A stretch of DNA of 64,000 nt from Pedobacter sp. BAL39 (GTDB lineage: Bacteria; Bacteroidota; Bacteroidia; Sphingobacteriales; Sphingobacteriaceae), in contig NZ_ABCM01000019.1 of NCBI RefSeq assembly GCF_000170795.1, positions 53,612 to 117,611 of the forward strand. The letters run 5' to 3'. Below are positions 54,150 through 63,202 of this stretch, piece after piece; position 1 is the first letter of the stretch, and each line of letters begins with the position of its first letter. The notes below the pieces were generated by a model. That model searched no databases. It saw only the letters and a program-made list of their open reading frames with translations, and was not told the DNA's origin. Made by a program: the position numbers and the translations under genes.

Positions 54150-55865
54150 TCAAAGTTCATTCTTCCTCATCATCGAAACCGCATAGTCAACAGCGCGTGC
54201 GGTCAACGCCATATAAGTTAAAGATGGATTCTGTGTAGATGTAGACGTCATACACGCCCCATCGGTGACAAAAACATTCTTGCAGGCATGTAACTGATTC
54301 CATTTATTGAGTATTGATGTTTTGGGATCATATCCCATCCGGACACCCCCCATCTCATGAATATCCAGTCCCGGAGCCTGAGAAGAAACATTCGGTGTAA
54401 TATTTTTGAATCCAGCCTCAGTAAACATTTCGGTCATCTGCTCAATGTAATCCTGTTTCATCTTCGCATCATTATCATCATAGTCAACCGAGATCTTCAG
54501 CAGCGGTATTCCCCAGTCGTCTTTTTTACTGGCATCAAGTTTTACATAATTGCTTTCCTTAGGAATGGTTTCGCCCATCATATGCGAGCCCACACGCCAG
54601 GGTCCCAACTCCTTATTCAACAACTGCGCCTTGAGTTCAGCACCAAAACCTGAAGTGTCACGCAGGGGACTTCTTGACGCATTAAAGCCTGCCGCATAAC
54701 CTCTCTTGAAATCTGTCTCTTGTTTTAATAGATTTCTAAACCTTGGCATATATCCGCCATCGGACGGATTTCTCCCATCCTTGGTAAATTCTTTTAGACC
54801 ATCATATTCTGCACTGATCCTGGCGCTATAGTTATGAAAAGCCACATATTTACCAAGCACCCCGCTGTCGTTGCCCAATCCCTGTGGGAAGCGCGTTGAT
54901 GTCGAGTTGAGTAAGATCAAATTGGTATTTATTGCCGCAGCGTTCACAAAGATTACCTTAGCATAGTACTCGGTCACTTCTTTTGTGTTGGTATCCACCA
55001 CACGCACGCCCGTCGCTTTCCCCAATCTGTCATCATAGATGACTGATTCTACAACAGAAAAAGGTTTTAGTGTAAGGTTGCCGGTCTTTTCAGCCCAAGG
55101 TAATGTAGAAGAATTACTGCTGAAATATCCACCGAAAGGACAGCCTCTCTGGCAAAGCACCCGATTCTGGCATTGCCCTCTCCCCTGATCAAAATGAATC
55201 TGCTTCGGCGCTGAGAGATGAGCACACCTGGAACTGATCACATGGCGGTTTGCATACTTGCTCCCCACCACCTTTTTGAAATAGTCTTCTACAGCATTAA
55301 GGGGGTATGCTGGCAAAAAATCTCCGTCCGGCAGGGCCTGAAGCCCATCCTTATGCCCGGAAATACCAGCAAACCGCTCTACATAACTGTACCATGAGTC
55401 GATGTCCCGGTAACGTATCGGCCAGTCCACAGCAAAGTCGTCGCGTTTAGGCCCCTCAAAATCAAAATCACTCCAGCGTTGTGTTTGCCGTGCCCACAAT
55501 AAGGATTTCCCGCCAACCTGATAACCCCTGATCCAATCAAACGGCTTCTCCTGAACATAAGGATGTTCTTTATCCTTCACAAAAAAATGCATCGCATCCT
55601 CCCTAAACGCATAACACCTGCTGGCAATGGGACTTTCCTCACGAACCGCCTGCGTAAGTTCTCCGCGGTGTTCAAATTCATAGGGGTATTTGTTCGTTGT
55701 GGGATAATCTACAATATGTTTCACATCCCTGCCCCGCTCAAGAACAAGGGTTTTTAATCCTTTTTCTGTAAACTCCTTTGCTGCCCAACCACCACTGATT
55801 CCCGACCCCACCACAATGGCGTCAAAAGTATTTTTCTTTCTGCTATCTATATTGATATTTGCCAT
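54150..55865 (-). CDS. GMC family FAD-dependent oxidoreductase
   Basis: A 571-residue flavoprotein with the FAD-binding motif VVGSGISGGWAAKEF (residues about 18-32), HMGG-type IHEMGGVRMGYD carrying the active-site histidine, and TSTSTQNPSLTYMALTARAVDYA near the C-terminus. Together with the subunit-3 gene upstream, this matches the pair seen in gluconate 2-dehydrogenases and glucoside 3-dehydrogenases, which oxidise sugars or polyols and pass electrons to a cytochrome c. No cytochrome gene is adjacent. Substrate not inferable. Confidence 0.92.
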   Translation of the reverse strand: MANINIDSRKKNTFDAIVVGSGISGGWAAKEFTEKGLKTLVLERGRDVKHIVDYPTTNKYPYEFEHRGELTQAVREESPIASRCYAFREDAMHFFVKDKEHPYVQEKPFDWIRGYQVGGKSLLWARQTQRWSDFDFEGPKRDDFAVDWPIRYRDIDSWYSYVERFAGISGHKDGLQALPDGDFLPAYPLNAVEDYFKKVVGSKYANRHVISSRCAHLSAPKQIHFDQGRGQCQNRVLCQRGCPFGGYFSSNSSTLPWAEKTGNLTLKPFSVVESVIYDDRLGKATGVRVVDTNTKEVTEYYAKVIFVNAAAINTNLILLNSTSTRFPQGLGNDSGVLGKYVAFHNYSARISAEYDGLKEFTKDGRNPSDGGYMPRFRNLLKQETDFKRGYAAGFNASRSPLRDTSGFGAELKAQLLNKELGPWRVGSHMMGETIPKESNYVKLDASKKDDWGIPLLKISVDYDDNDAKMKQDYIEQMTEMFTEAGFKNITPNVSSQAPGLDIHEMGGVRMGYDPKTSILNKWNQLHACKNVFVTDGACMTSTSTQNPSLTYMALTARAVDYAVSMMRKNEL

Positions 55866-55874
55866 CTCTTTCGT

Positions 55875-56372
55875 TTATGCTGTTTTAACAGGAAAATATC
55901 CATTATACCTTCCGGGAACAAGTTCCCAGATTACCAGATTACTCATTACATACTTAGAATTGAGATAGCCCCCAATCACACGACCTTTCATGATGCGGTA
56001 AAAATCTACCGATGCTTCAGGAATCCCCGGCTTGCCGGAGTTGACTTCTGCAATACGATTTTTTAGCTCGTCCGCGTTAAGCCCTTCAAAATAAGCCAGC
56101 CCCTTCGTAAACTTAAGCTGATCTTCAGGTGCACTGCAGTCATCTACCATCTTTAATACGAACAGATGCAGCTTTAAATCCTTTGCCCCCGGAGTATCGG
56201 TTTTTGGAATCATTATTTCTGCGATATCAGCCAAAAGCTGCTCCTGACTAAGAGATATATCGAGATTTGAAAGGCTTAAAGTTGATTTGCCTTCATTTCG
56301 AAGACATGATGGCAGCAAAACAACTCCTCCTGCAAGTATCAATACTTGTTTTATTGCTAAACGTCTATTCAT
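55875..56372 (-). CDS. Gluconate 2-dehydrogenase subunit 3 family protein
   Basis: A 165-residue exported protein. MNRRLAIKQVLILAGGVVLLPSC is a signal with twin arginine and a lipobox-like end, so it may be exported folded through Tat and lipid-anchored. The body has the family's LLADIAEIMIPKTDTPGAKD and FYRIMKGRVIGGYLNSKYVM segments. The subunit probably carries the GMC flavoprotein across the membrane, since that protein lacks its own signal. It precedes the GMC gene by 9 bases in one operon. Confidence 0.9.
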   Translation of the reverse strand: MNRRLAIKQVLILAGGVVLLPSCLRNEGKSTLSLSNLDISLSQEQLLADIAEIMIPKTDTPGAKDLKLHLFVLKMVDDCSAPEDQLKFTKGLAYFEGLNADELKNRIAEVNSGKPGIPEASVDFYRIMKGRVIGGYLNSKYVMSNLVIWELVPGRYNGYFPVKTA

Positions 56373-56535
56373 TAGTATGTGCTGTAATGCTAATGTATTA
56401 AATTTAATTTATTTCCTGATGGACGTAGGCCTTCATTAACGCATTTTGTGCAATTTTTTATAAAAAGATCACCACAGTTATTAAAAAAAATCAATAGGAA
56501 TCCCTGATCTGAAAATTCCTGCAGTGGATAAAAAC

Positions 56536-59500
56536 TTAAATTTTGTCTGAATTGCTGAACAAAGCCAATAGCTCCTTTTTAGTCAGGCGCTTGGATATAG
56601 AAGTATCCGTTTTTACCAGGTCTGTTACCAGATCCCTCTTGTGCTCCTGCATTTCCATGATTTTCTCTTCCACAGTATCAGGACAGATCAATCTTACCGC
56701 AACCACATTTTTATGTTGACCAATCCGATACGTCCGGTCGATCGCCTGATTCTCCACTGCAGGGTTCCACCAGGGGTCAACAATGTACACGTAATCGGCC
56801 TGCGTAAGATTCAGCCCGACGCCACCTGCTTTAAGGCTGATTAAAAATACACGGATACTTTCGTCATCCTGAAAGCGATCTACCACAGCCTGCCTATTCC
56901 TGGTTTGACCAGTAAGCATAGCAAACGACACTTGCCTTTTTTCCAGCTCTGCACGAATCAGGTTCAACATCCCTACAAACTGAGAGAAAACCAATATCTT
57001 ATGCTGTGGGGATTTTGAAAGAATCTGCTCCAGCAGCACTTCCATTTTTGCCGATGAAGCACCGTAGTATTCATCGTCACTCAGCAACGACGGCGAGTTG
57101 CAGATCTGGCGGAGTTTCATAATCCCCTTTAGCACGTTCATGGTATCACTTGCGATTTCAGCATCGGTCTGGTTGGTAAGGTAGTCCCGGATTTCTCTTT
57201 CATAAGCATCATAAACCTTCCTCTGGTCCTCTTCCATTTCACAGTATATCACCATCTCCGTCTTATCGGGCAGCTCCGTTGCCACCTGACGTTTTGTTCT
57301 TCTCAGAATAAATGGATTGATCCGCTTTTGTAGCTTGCTGGCGACTTTTGCATCCTTAAACTGGTCAATCGGGGTGGAGTAAATAGCCCTGAAGTGCTGC
57401 TTGCTCCCGAGTAGCCCCGGACATGCAAAAGACAATTGTCCGTATAAATCAAAAGTATTGTTCTCCAGGGGCGTACCTGTAATCACAACTTTATTTCTCG
57501 ACTGTAACATCCTTGCGGCCTTGTAACGCTGTGACTCCGGATTCTTGATGTGTTGTGATTCATCAAGAAAAATATAATTGAAACGATATTCTTTCAGGTA
57601 ACGAACGTCAGTGAGCAGTGTGCCATAAGAAGTCAACACCACCTCATATTCATCGAAATCATCGGCAGATGTTGTTCTGTCGGCTCCATAAATTGTCTTT
57701 ATCTTTACCGAGGGTGCAAATTTAGCAAGCTCGGACTGCCAGTTAAAAACCAGGGATGCAGGAACGACAACCAGATTGGTGTTCTTCTGCACCTTCGTCC
57801 GCTGCGAAAGTATAAAAGCAATGATCTGCACCGTCTTACCCAATCCCATATCATCTGCCAGGCAAGCACCGAAGTTAAAGTCATCCAAAAAATTCAACCA
57901 GTTTAGCCCCTCATGCTGGTACCGCCTCAAACTCGTATTCAGGCCTTCAGGCACCGGCACCTCAACAATGGTGTCTCCACCAGAAAATTTACCCCTGTAC
58001 ATCTGCAGTTCCTCCTGCAGAACCTCATCCATTTGTTGCGTCTCATACAGTTCTTCTAGCGCACTGAAGTTAATCTTGGACATCTGAATTTCATCATCGA
58101 CTAATTCGCCTGCGTTAAAATAATCTGAAAACTTTTCAATCCATTCATCAGGAAGGATTCCTAAAGTACCGTCATCAAGTTTGATAAACTTCTGGCGGTT
58201 ACGGATAGCGCGCTGCAAATGCCTTAAGGCTACCGTTTCTTTGCCGTAAGTGATCTTAATGGCAGTTTTAAACCAATCCATACCACTTCTTACCGCAATT
58301 TGCACGTTGGCTTTGTAGGCGCTCAACTTATTGTTCTTGAGCTTATTGAATCCCAATATAGTAATACCCTGCTTTCTCCATTGCTCAAACGCCTCCAAAA
58401 ACCAATTGTCTTCCAGCAACCGAGATCTGTGTAAATAGAAGTTATCCGTCCTTTCCAGTTGCTCCCCAAAAAACGCGTGCTGCCTGCTGATGTTGGCGAT
58501 AAACTGAAGCTCTGCATGTTCATCCCTTGCCACAATGAACCCACGGCCATTCCGATCTTTGGAGCGGATCTGCTTTCTTGATAATACCGGTACTTCAACA
58601 TCCCCGTAGCGGATCACCGGATTAAACAGCACAAACTCGCCGGATTCAGACAAGTAAAGTACCGCTTCGTTGTCGAGATCAAACCCCTTCTCTTCCAGTT
58701 GTTTTTTTGATGCAGTTTTGAGATAACTATAATCAATCCTGATGTTCTGTTCGATCCTGGACAGTACCTCTTCCTGGAAAGCTTCAAATTTGGAACGATG
58801 AATCAGCAACCTGTCATGATGCCCCTTAAAAAAGTTGATCAGCCGAAGGAAGCCTTCATTTGCAATCAAATGATAACTGTCCTTCAATACCACAAAACAA
58901 TGGTGCTTTAAGACCACCTGATCCAAAGAAAGTACACTGACGTCCAGGTTAAGCTTTCCAGAAATCTCATAAAAGTCACCCCTAACGTCCACCACCAGGT
59001 TAAGATCAGGGTTTAACAAGGTTAACGTAATCGGAGAAAGCCCATTGGCAGTAATGCTGTTGTGATTTCCAGAATCCTGAATATACACCTCAAGCTCCAA
59101 GGGATTCCTGGCTACAGCTTTAAAAGCATCAAGATCCGCAGTTGATCCACCAGGCTCGTAATTATTCTGGAACCTGGATATGCCACTATAAAACTTGATG
59201 ACTTCGGGATCCACGGTGTTCCAGATCAGGTCAACCGGGTTCAGCGTCTGAACGGGATTTTTCAGTTTCCCATCCAACGCCCTGGCGCCCTCAACCAGGC
59301 TTAATACAAGATGGCCGTAGAAACGATGTTCACTAAACACAAGCGCCATCGCGGTACCGCCCGGCTGGCCCATAATTTTATGCTTATCCAAATCAGCAAA
59401 AGGCAGCACGGGCAATAATGCAGCGGCCAACTGGGCATTGGCCTTATCCGATGAAGCATACATCCCACTGATTTTCGAAACTATAGTCGTCTTGCCGTCC

Positions 59501-59955
59501 TCATACCGCAAGGTAAAGAAGTCACTCAGGATCGGCTCCTGCTCCAAACCATATTCAGCGGCTTTCAGCCGCATCTGCTCCTCGCGAAACCGGGCATCAA
59601 AAAAAAGACGTAGTGATGGGCGCTGATGAATATTATAAAGGGCACGCACCTCATGTTCACACAACTTCAACGCGCCATTCATACAGCCACAAAAAAGCCT
59701 GGTTTCATCACCTACCTGATGAATGGTCAGTGAGGGAAGGCCGGGCAGCGAAGATACATAACTAAAACAAGCACTGTTTAACTTAAGGTTATCTACTTTC
59801 ATTTCGTAAAAACCTTTCGAACGGGTATCCACCTCGCCACTCAGGTGTTTCATCAGAAATAAGCTGAGGTGCTCAGAAAAATCTAAATTTAAAATGGTAT
59901 AATATAAATCTCTAACTTCCTCAAAATCTGTTAAAGCATCTTCTCTGTCATCCAT
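56536..59955 (-). CDS. SNF2-family DEAD-like helicase with SWIM zinc finger
   Basis: An 1139-residue protein. A SWIM zinc-binding motif (C89-x-C91, then C99-x-H101) lies in the N-terminal part; a long beta-rich middle follows; the C-terminal half is a SNF2 ATPase with Walker A (DDMGLGKTVQII, about 698-709), DESQH for motif II (about 795) and the motif V/VI block (SLKAGGVGLNLTQ, NPAVENQAIDRTYRIGQ). SWI/SNF-type translocases of this layout are widespread in Bacteroidota and are thought to remodel protein-DNA complexes, perhaps RNA polymerase as for RapA. Confidence 0.95.
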   Translation of the reverse strand: MDDREDALTDFEEVRDLYYTILNLDFSEHLSLFLMKHLSGEVDTRSKGFYEMKVDNLKLNSACFSYVSSLPGLPSLTIHQVGDETRLFCGCMNGALKLCEHEVRALYNIHQRPSLRLFFDARFREEQMRLKAAEYGLEQEPILSDFFTLRYEDGKTTIVSKISGMYASSDKANAQLAAALLPVLPFADLDKHKIMGQPGGTAMALVFSEHRFYGHLVLSLVEGARALDGKLKNPVQTLNPVDLIWNTVDPEVIKFYSGISRFQNNYEPGGSTADLDAFKAVARNPLELEVYIQDSGNHNSITANGLSPITLTLLNPDLNLVVDVRGDFYEISGKLNLDVSVLSLDQVVLKHHCFVVLKDSYHLIANEGFLRLINFFKGHHDRLLIHRSKFEAFQEEVLSRIEQNIRIDYSYLKTASKKQLEEKGFDLDNEAVLYLSESGEFVLFNPVIRYGDVEVPVLSRKQIRSKDRNGRGFIVARDEHAELQFIANISRQHAFFGEQLERTDNFYLHRSRLLEDNWFLEAFEQWRKQGITILGFNKLKNNKLSAYKANVQIAVRSGMDWFKTAIKITYGKETVALRHLQRAIRNRQKFIKLDDGTLGILPDEWIEKFSDYFNAGELVDDEIQMSKINFSALEELYETQQMDEVLQEELQMYRGKFSGGDTIVEVPVPEGLNTSLRRYQHEGLNWLNFLDDFNFGACLADDMGLGKTVQIIAFILSQRTKVQKNTNLVVVPASLVFNWQSELAKFAPSVKIKTIYGADRTTSADDFDEYEVVLTSYGTLLTDVRYLKEYRFNYIFLDESQHIKNPESQRYKAARMLQSRNKVVITGTPLENNTFDLYGQLSFACPGLLGSKQHFRAIYSTPIDQFKDAKVASKLQKRINPFILRRTKRQVATELPDKTEMVIYCEMEEDQRKVYDAYEREIRDYLTNQTDAEIASDTMNVLKGIMKLRQICNSPSLLSDDEYYGASSAKMEVLLEQILSKSPQHKILVFSQFVGMLNLIRAELEKRQVSFAMLTGQTRNRQAVVDRFQDDESIRVFLISLKAGGVGLNLTQADYVYIVDPWWNPAVENQAIDRTYRIGQHKNVVAVRLICPDTVEEKIMEMQEHKRDLVTDLVKTDTSISKRLTKKELLALFSNSDKI

Positions 59956-60017
59956 TCGCAGCAGCAGTCATTATTATTCAAAGCTTTAAAGATAATCAGA
60001 AATTGACAAAGCTGTCC

Positions 60018-60569
60018 CTAAGCCTCGATTAAATTCTCACGCCCCATCAACATCAGTACCTCAGCCCAGCTTTTCACCCTCACATGATGCGTTTTCTCAG
60101 AATTATGAGGCGCATCAAACATAATCGCCTTCCCTTTACAGAAATCAAGATTTTTACAATGGTCGTCAATCATGTAATCGGTATCAATAACAGACTTGTC
60201 GCCACAGAAAATGATATTCCTCCAGTCAATAAATGGAAAATACTCATCCAGCCACTCCCGTTTTTCAGAAAGACACTGCGGAAATTCCATTGCCGCAGAA
60301 ACTACATACACTTCATAATGCTCCATCAGCTGTTGTACAGCCTCAACCGCTCCTGGCATTAATGGAATAGTTCTGAAAAACCCGGGTGTGTATACAAACT
60401 TTCTCACAGCTCCTTTATCGGGAAACCCCTCTGACTCCGGAACACCAAGACGTGCAGACCGCTCAATCTTCAGTCCATAATCCCGCTCATACCACAATTC
60501 AAACTGGGTCTCCACATCTGCCAGCACACCATCCATATCTATTGCAATTGTTTTCTTCTTCTTCGTCAT
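60018..60569 (-). CDS. 5'-nucleotidase, NT5C type (HAD family)
   Basis: A 183-residue HAD hydrolase. The catalytic motif IDMDGVLAD (Asp11 nucleophile, Asp13 acid/base) opens the protein, and the pattern of conserved residues (YTPGFFRTIPLMPGAVEAVQQL, SAAMEFPQC, IIFCGDKSVIDTDYMIDD) is that of the NT5C (5'-deoxyribonucleotidase) family, which dephosphorylates deoxynucleoside 5'-monophosphates. It is a single gene, divergent from the DeoR regulator. Confidence 0.88.
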   Translation of the reverse strand: MTKKKKTIAIDMDGVLADVETQFELWYERDYGLKIERSARLGVPESEGFPDKGAVRKFVYTPGFFRTIPLMPGAVEAVQQLMEHYEVYVVSAAMEFPQCLSEKREWLDEYFPFIDWRNIIFCGDKSVIDTDYMIDDHCKNLDFCKGKAIMFDAPHNSEKTHHVRVKSWAEVLMLMGRENLIEA

Positions 60570-60631
60570 AAATTAAATTCTTAGTTGCAAATATAGCAAC
60601 AAATTGCAGAATTATGCGATATACATCATTT

Positions 60632-60707
60632 AATATTGCAATTAAATGCAATTATTACCTATTTTTGTTTGCAAGATCAAGTCAACCCTACAATAGATTG
60701 CAATATT
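60632..60707. promoter_or_regulatory. Inverted 11-bp repeat upstream of the DeoR-type gene
   Basis: AATATTGCAAT (60632-60642) and its exact complement ATTGCAATATT (60697-60707) are 54 bases apart; further ATTGCA or TTGCAA motifs lie nearby (60602, 60584, 60646). They sit between the divergent nucleotidase and DeoR genes, the second arm 19 bases before the DeoR start, as expected for autoregulation. Confidence 0.55.
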
Positions 60708-60725
60708 TAAATATCTTTATAAATT

Positions 60726-61475
60726 ATGATTAAAGCCGAGCGACTGCAACTCATCACAGAGCACATTTACAAGGAAAAAAAAGTATTATTGGCGGACCTC
60801 AGTCGTCTGCTCGACGTGTCAGAAGATACGGTTAGACGTGACATCAAAGAATTGTCAGACCAGGGATTACTTAAAGCCGTCCGAGGTGGAGCCATATCCC
60901 GCTCGTCAACACCTCATCACTACAGGGAGCGGGAACATTATGACGTCAGCCATAAACAAATCATGGCTGAAAAGGCAATCAGACATATCAAAAATGGCCA
61001 GGTTGTCTTATTTGATTCCGGCACCTCCGTTCTCGCAATTGCCACCCTCCTGCCCAGAGATCTGGAAATCACCGTCATTACCAATAGCTTTCCGGTCGCA
61101 AATGTACTGGAAGACCACCCCTCTGTCGAAGTGATCTTTCTCGGAGGCAGGTTAAACAAATCGTCATTCTCCACTGCAGGTCATGAAGTCATCCAGACCA
61201 TCCGCGGCATCCGCCCCGACATCTGTTTCCTTGGAATATGCAGCATCGACCTGACCTCCGGAATTACCGGGATCAGCTATGATGATAGCCAGGTAAAAAA
61301 AGCGATGGTAGAAACTTCCAAACAGATTATCGCACTCGCAACATTAGAAAAACTGGGTACAACAGAGCCTTATTACATCACAAGTATGAATGATATAGAC
61401 ATCATCATCACAGACATCACACCAGAGCACGAAAGCCTTAGCTTATATAAAGATGCCGGTATAAGAATGGAATAA
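60726..61475 (+). CDS. DeoR/GlpR family transcriptional regulator
   Basis: A 249-residue repressor. The N-terminal DeoR helix-turn-helix is complete (RLQLITEHIYKEKKVLLADLSRLLDVSEDTVRRDIKEL, residues about 5-42) and is followed by the phosphosugar-sensing domain (VLFDSGTSVLAIATLLP, SNSFPVAN-like TNSFPVANVL, GLTGISYDDSQVKKAM). Regulators of this type respond to phosphorylated sugars. It converges on the GapN-like gene with a 52-base gap, and the two may be related in function. Confidence 0.92.
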   Translation: MIKAERLQLITEHIYKEKKVLLADLSRLLDVSEDTVRRDIKELSDQGLLKAVRGGAISRSSTPHHYREREHYDVSHKQIMAEKAIRHIKNGQVVLFDSGTSVLAIATLLPRDLEITVITNSFPVANVLEDHPSVEVIFLGGRLNKSSFSTAGHEVIQTIRGIRPDICFLGICSIDLTSGITGISYDDSQVKKAMVETSKQIIALATLEKLGTTEPYYITSMNDIDIIITDITPEHESLSLYKDAGIRME

Positions 61476-61527
61476 CTCCTTTCTCAATACCGGCACTATT
61501 AAAATGTATACCTGATCATACCAGTCT

Positions 61528-63153
61528 CTAAAAAAGATATCTGGTACTTAAAAAATTCGAGCTATCACTCTTTACAATCTCGTTAATCAGTGCTTTGTTA
61601 TTTTCATTGAGCTTGGAAGCGACCAGCGACCTGATTGAGAAAGACCGCAGTGCATCGACAACCGATAAGGTTCCTTCCGCACTATCTTTCCTTCCTGTAA
61701 AGGGAAAAACATCAGGACCACGCTGACACTGGCAATTGATATTCACACGACTTACCTGATTTACCAATGGATCAATCAATGTCGCAATCTCATGCTCATC
61801 ATTACTGAAGACACTTACCTGCTGCCCGTGTGTAGAGTCAATCAGGTATTGTATCGGCTCCTCCAGGTCATCAAAAGCAACCACTGGAATTACCGGTCCA
61901 AATTGCTCCTCTGTATAGAGTTTCATTGCCTTACTCACCGGATAAACGATCGCCGGGTAAACAAAAGACTCATTTGTGCTGCCACCGTTTTCATTAATTA
62001 CCTTGGCGCCATGCGCTTCTGCATCTAAAATGAGGTCCTTTAGATAAGCAGGCTTCTGCAATTCCGGCAAAGGGGTTAGCGAGACCCCCTCCTCCCATGG
62101 CATCCCGAACTTAAGCTTCGCAACCGCTGCCGACAATTGTTTAAGAAAATCATCAGCAAGACTCCTGTGGACAAAAACAATCTTTAATGCCGTACAACGC
62201 TGCCCGTTAAATGACAAAGCACCAAGTACCGTTTCCTGCACGGCAAGCGCCACATCAGCTTGTCCGGTTACAATGGCTGCATTTTTGGCGTCAAGCCCAA
62301 GTATCGCGCGCAGACGGTTTACCTTAGGATGGAGTTTTTTCAACTCATTGGCCACCTTACTTGAACCAATCAAGGTCAGCACATTGATCTGACCTGACTT
62401 CATCAGATCCGGGATAATTTTGTTGCCGCGTCCGTATATCGTATTGACTACACCTTTAGGAAAACTATCCCTAAACGCCTCCAACAAAGGATAATGCAAT
62501 AAGGTTCCGTGTTTAGGCGGTTTAAACAACAAAGTATTCCCCATAATCAATGCGGGGATCAGGGTTGTAAACGTTTCATTAAGCGGATAATTGAAAGGTC
62601 CCATACACAACACAACACCGAGCGGTGAACGTCTGATTTGGGCGACAATCCCCTGCTCAATTGTGAACTGCGAAGAATGCCTGTCCAGATCCTTTAATGC
62701 GTCAATGGTGGCATAAATATATTCCACAGTCCGGTCAAACTCTTTTACCGAATCTGCATGAGACTTCCCGATTTCCCACATCAGCAGCTTTACAACGATC
62801 GCCTTTCGCTCAATGATCTTTTGCGTAAATTGTTCTACACAGGTAATCCGATTTGCCACACTCATTGTTGGCCATTCACCACGACCATTGTTGTAGGCGC
62901 TAACCGCTGCTTCAAGCGCCTCAGTGGCCTCGCGCTCGCCACACAAGGGATAGGTACCTATTACTTTCCGTTTCAACCCCTCGGGGCCTTGAATACATAT
63001 TGGCGATAATACCTCGTGCACTTCACCTTCCCATACGCGCAGCTCCCCATTACTCAGGTATTCCCGTTGATGTACTTCTTCCTCCAGTTTATAGGCTGAT
63101 GGAATACGATCCTCTTCCCAAAAAAGAGCATCCAGCTGTTCTTTAAAAGTCAT
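61528..63153 (-). CDS. GapN-like NADP-dependent glyceraldehyde-3-phosphate dehydrogenase
   Basis: A 541-residue aldehyde dehydrogenase. The catalytic cysteine motif is FNGQRCTALK, and the nucleotide-binding GPFNYPLNETFTTLIPAL and TEEQFGPVIPVVAFDD segments are of the GapN class, which oxidises glyceraldehyde 3-phosphate to 3-phosphoglycerate with NADP+. The segment usually reading LELGGK, which carries the general-base Glu, is ILGLDAKNAAIV here, so that Glu is not at its usual place. Such a variant may be a subfamily trait. Long for the family (usually about 475-500 residues) owing to an N-terminal extension. Confidence 0.85.
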   Translation of the reverse strand: MTFKEQLDALFWEEDRIPSAYKLEEEVHQREYLSNGELRVWEGEVHEVLSPICIQGPEGLKRKVIGTYPLCGEREATEALEAAVSAYNNGRGEWPTMSVANRITCVEQFTQKIIERKAIVVKLLMWEIGKSHADSVKEFDRTVEYIYATIDALKDLDRHSSQFTIEQGIVAQIRRSPLGVVLCMGPFNYPLNETFTTLIPALIMGNTLLFKPPKHGTLLHYPLLEAFRDSFPKGVVNTIYGRGNKIIPDLMKSGQINVLTLIGSSKVANELKKLHPKVNRLRAILGLDAKNAAIVTGQADVALAVQETVLGALSFNGQRCTALKIVFVHRSLADDFLKQLSAAVAKLKFGMPWEEGVSLTPLPELQKPAYLKDLILDAEAHGAKVINENGGSTNESFVYPAIVYPVSKAMKLYTEEQFGPVIPVVAFDDLEEPIQYLIDSTHGQQVSVFSNDEHEIATLIDPLVNQVSRVNINCQCQRGPDVFPFTGRKDSAEGTLSVVDALRSFSIRSLVASKLNENNKALINEIVKSDSSNFLSTRYLF

Positions 63154-63202
63154 ATTTACAGTTTAAAAGTCATGGCGTCAATGTAAAGCAATTTAGTCGA
63201 CG

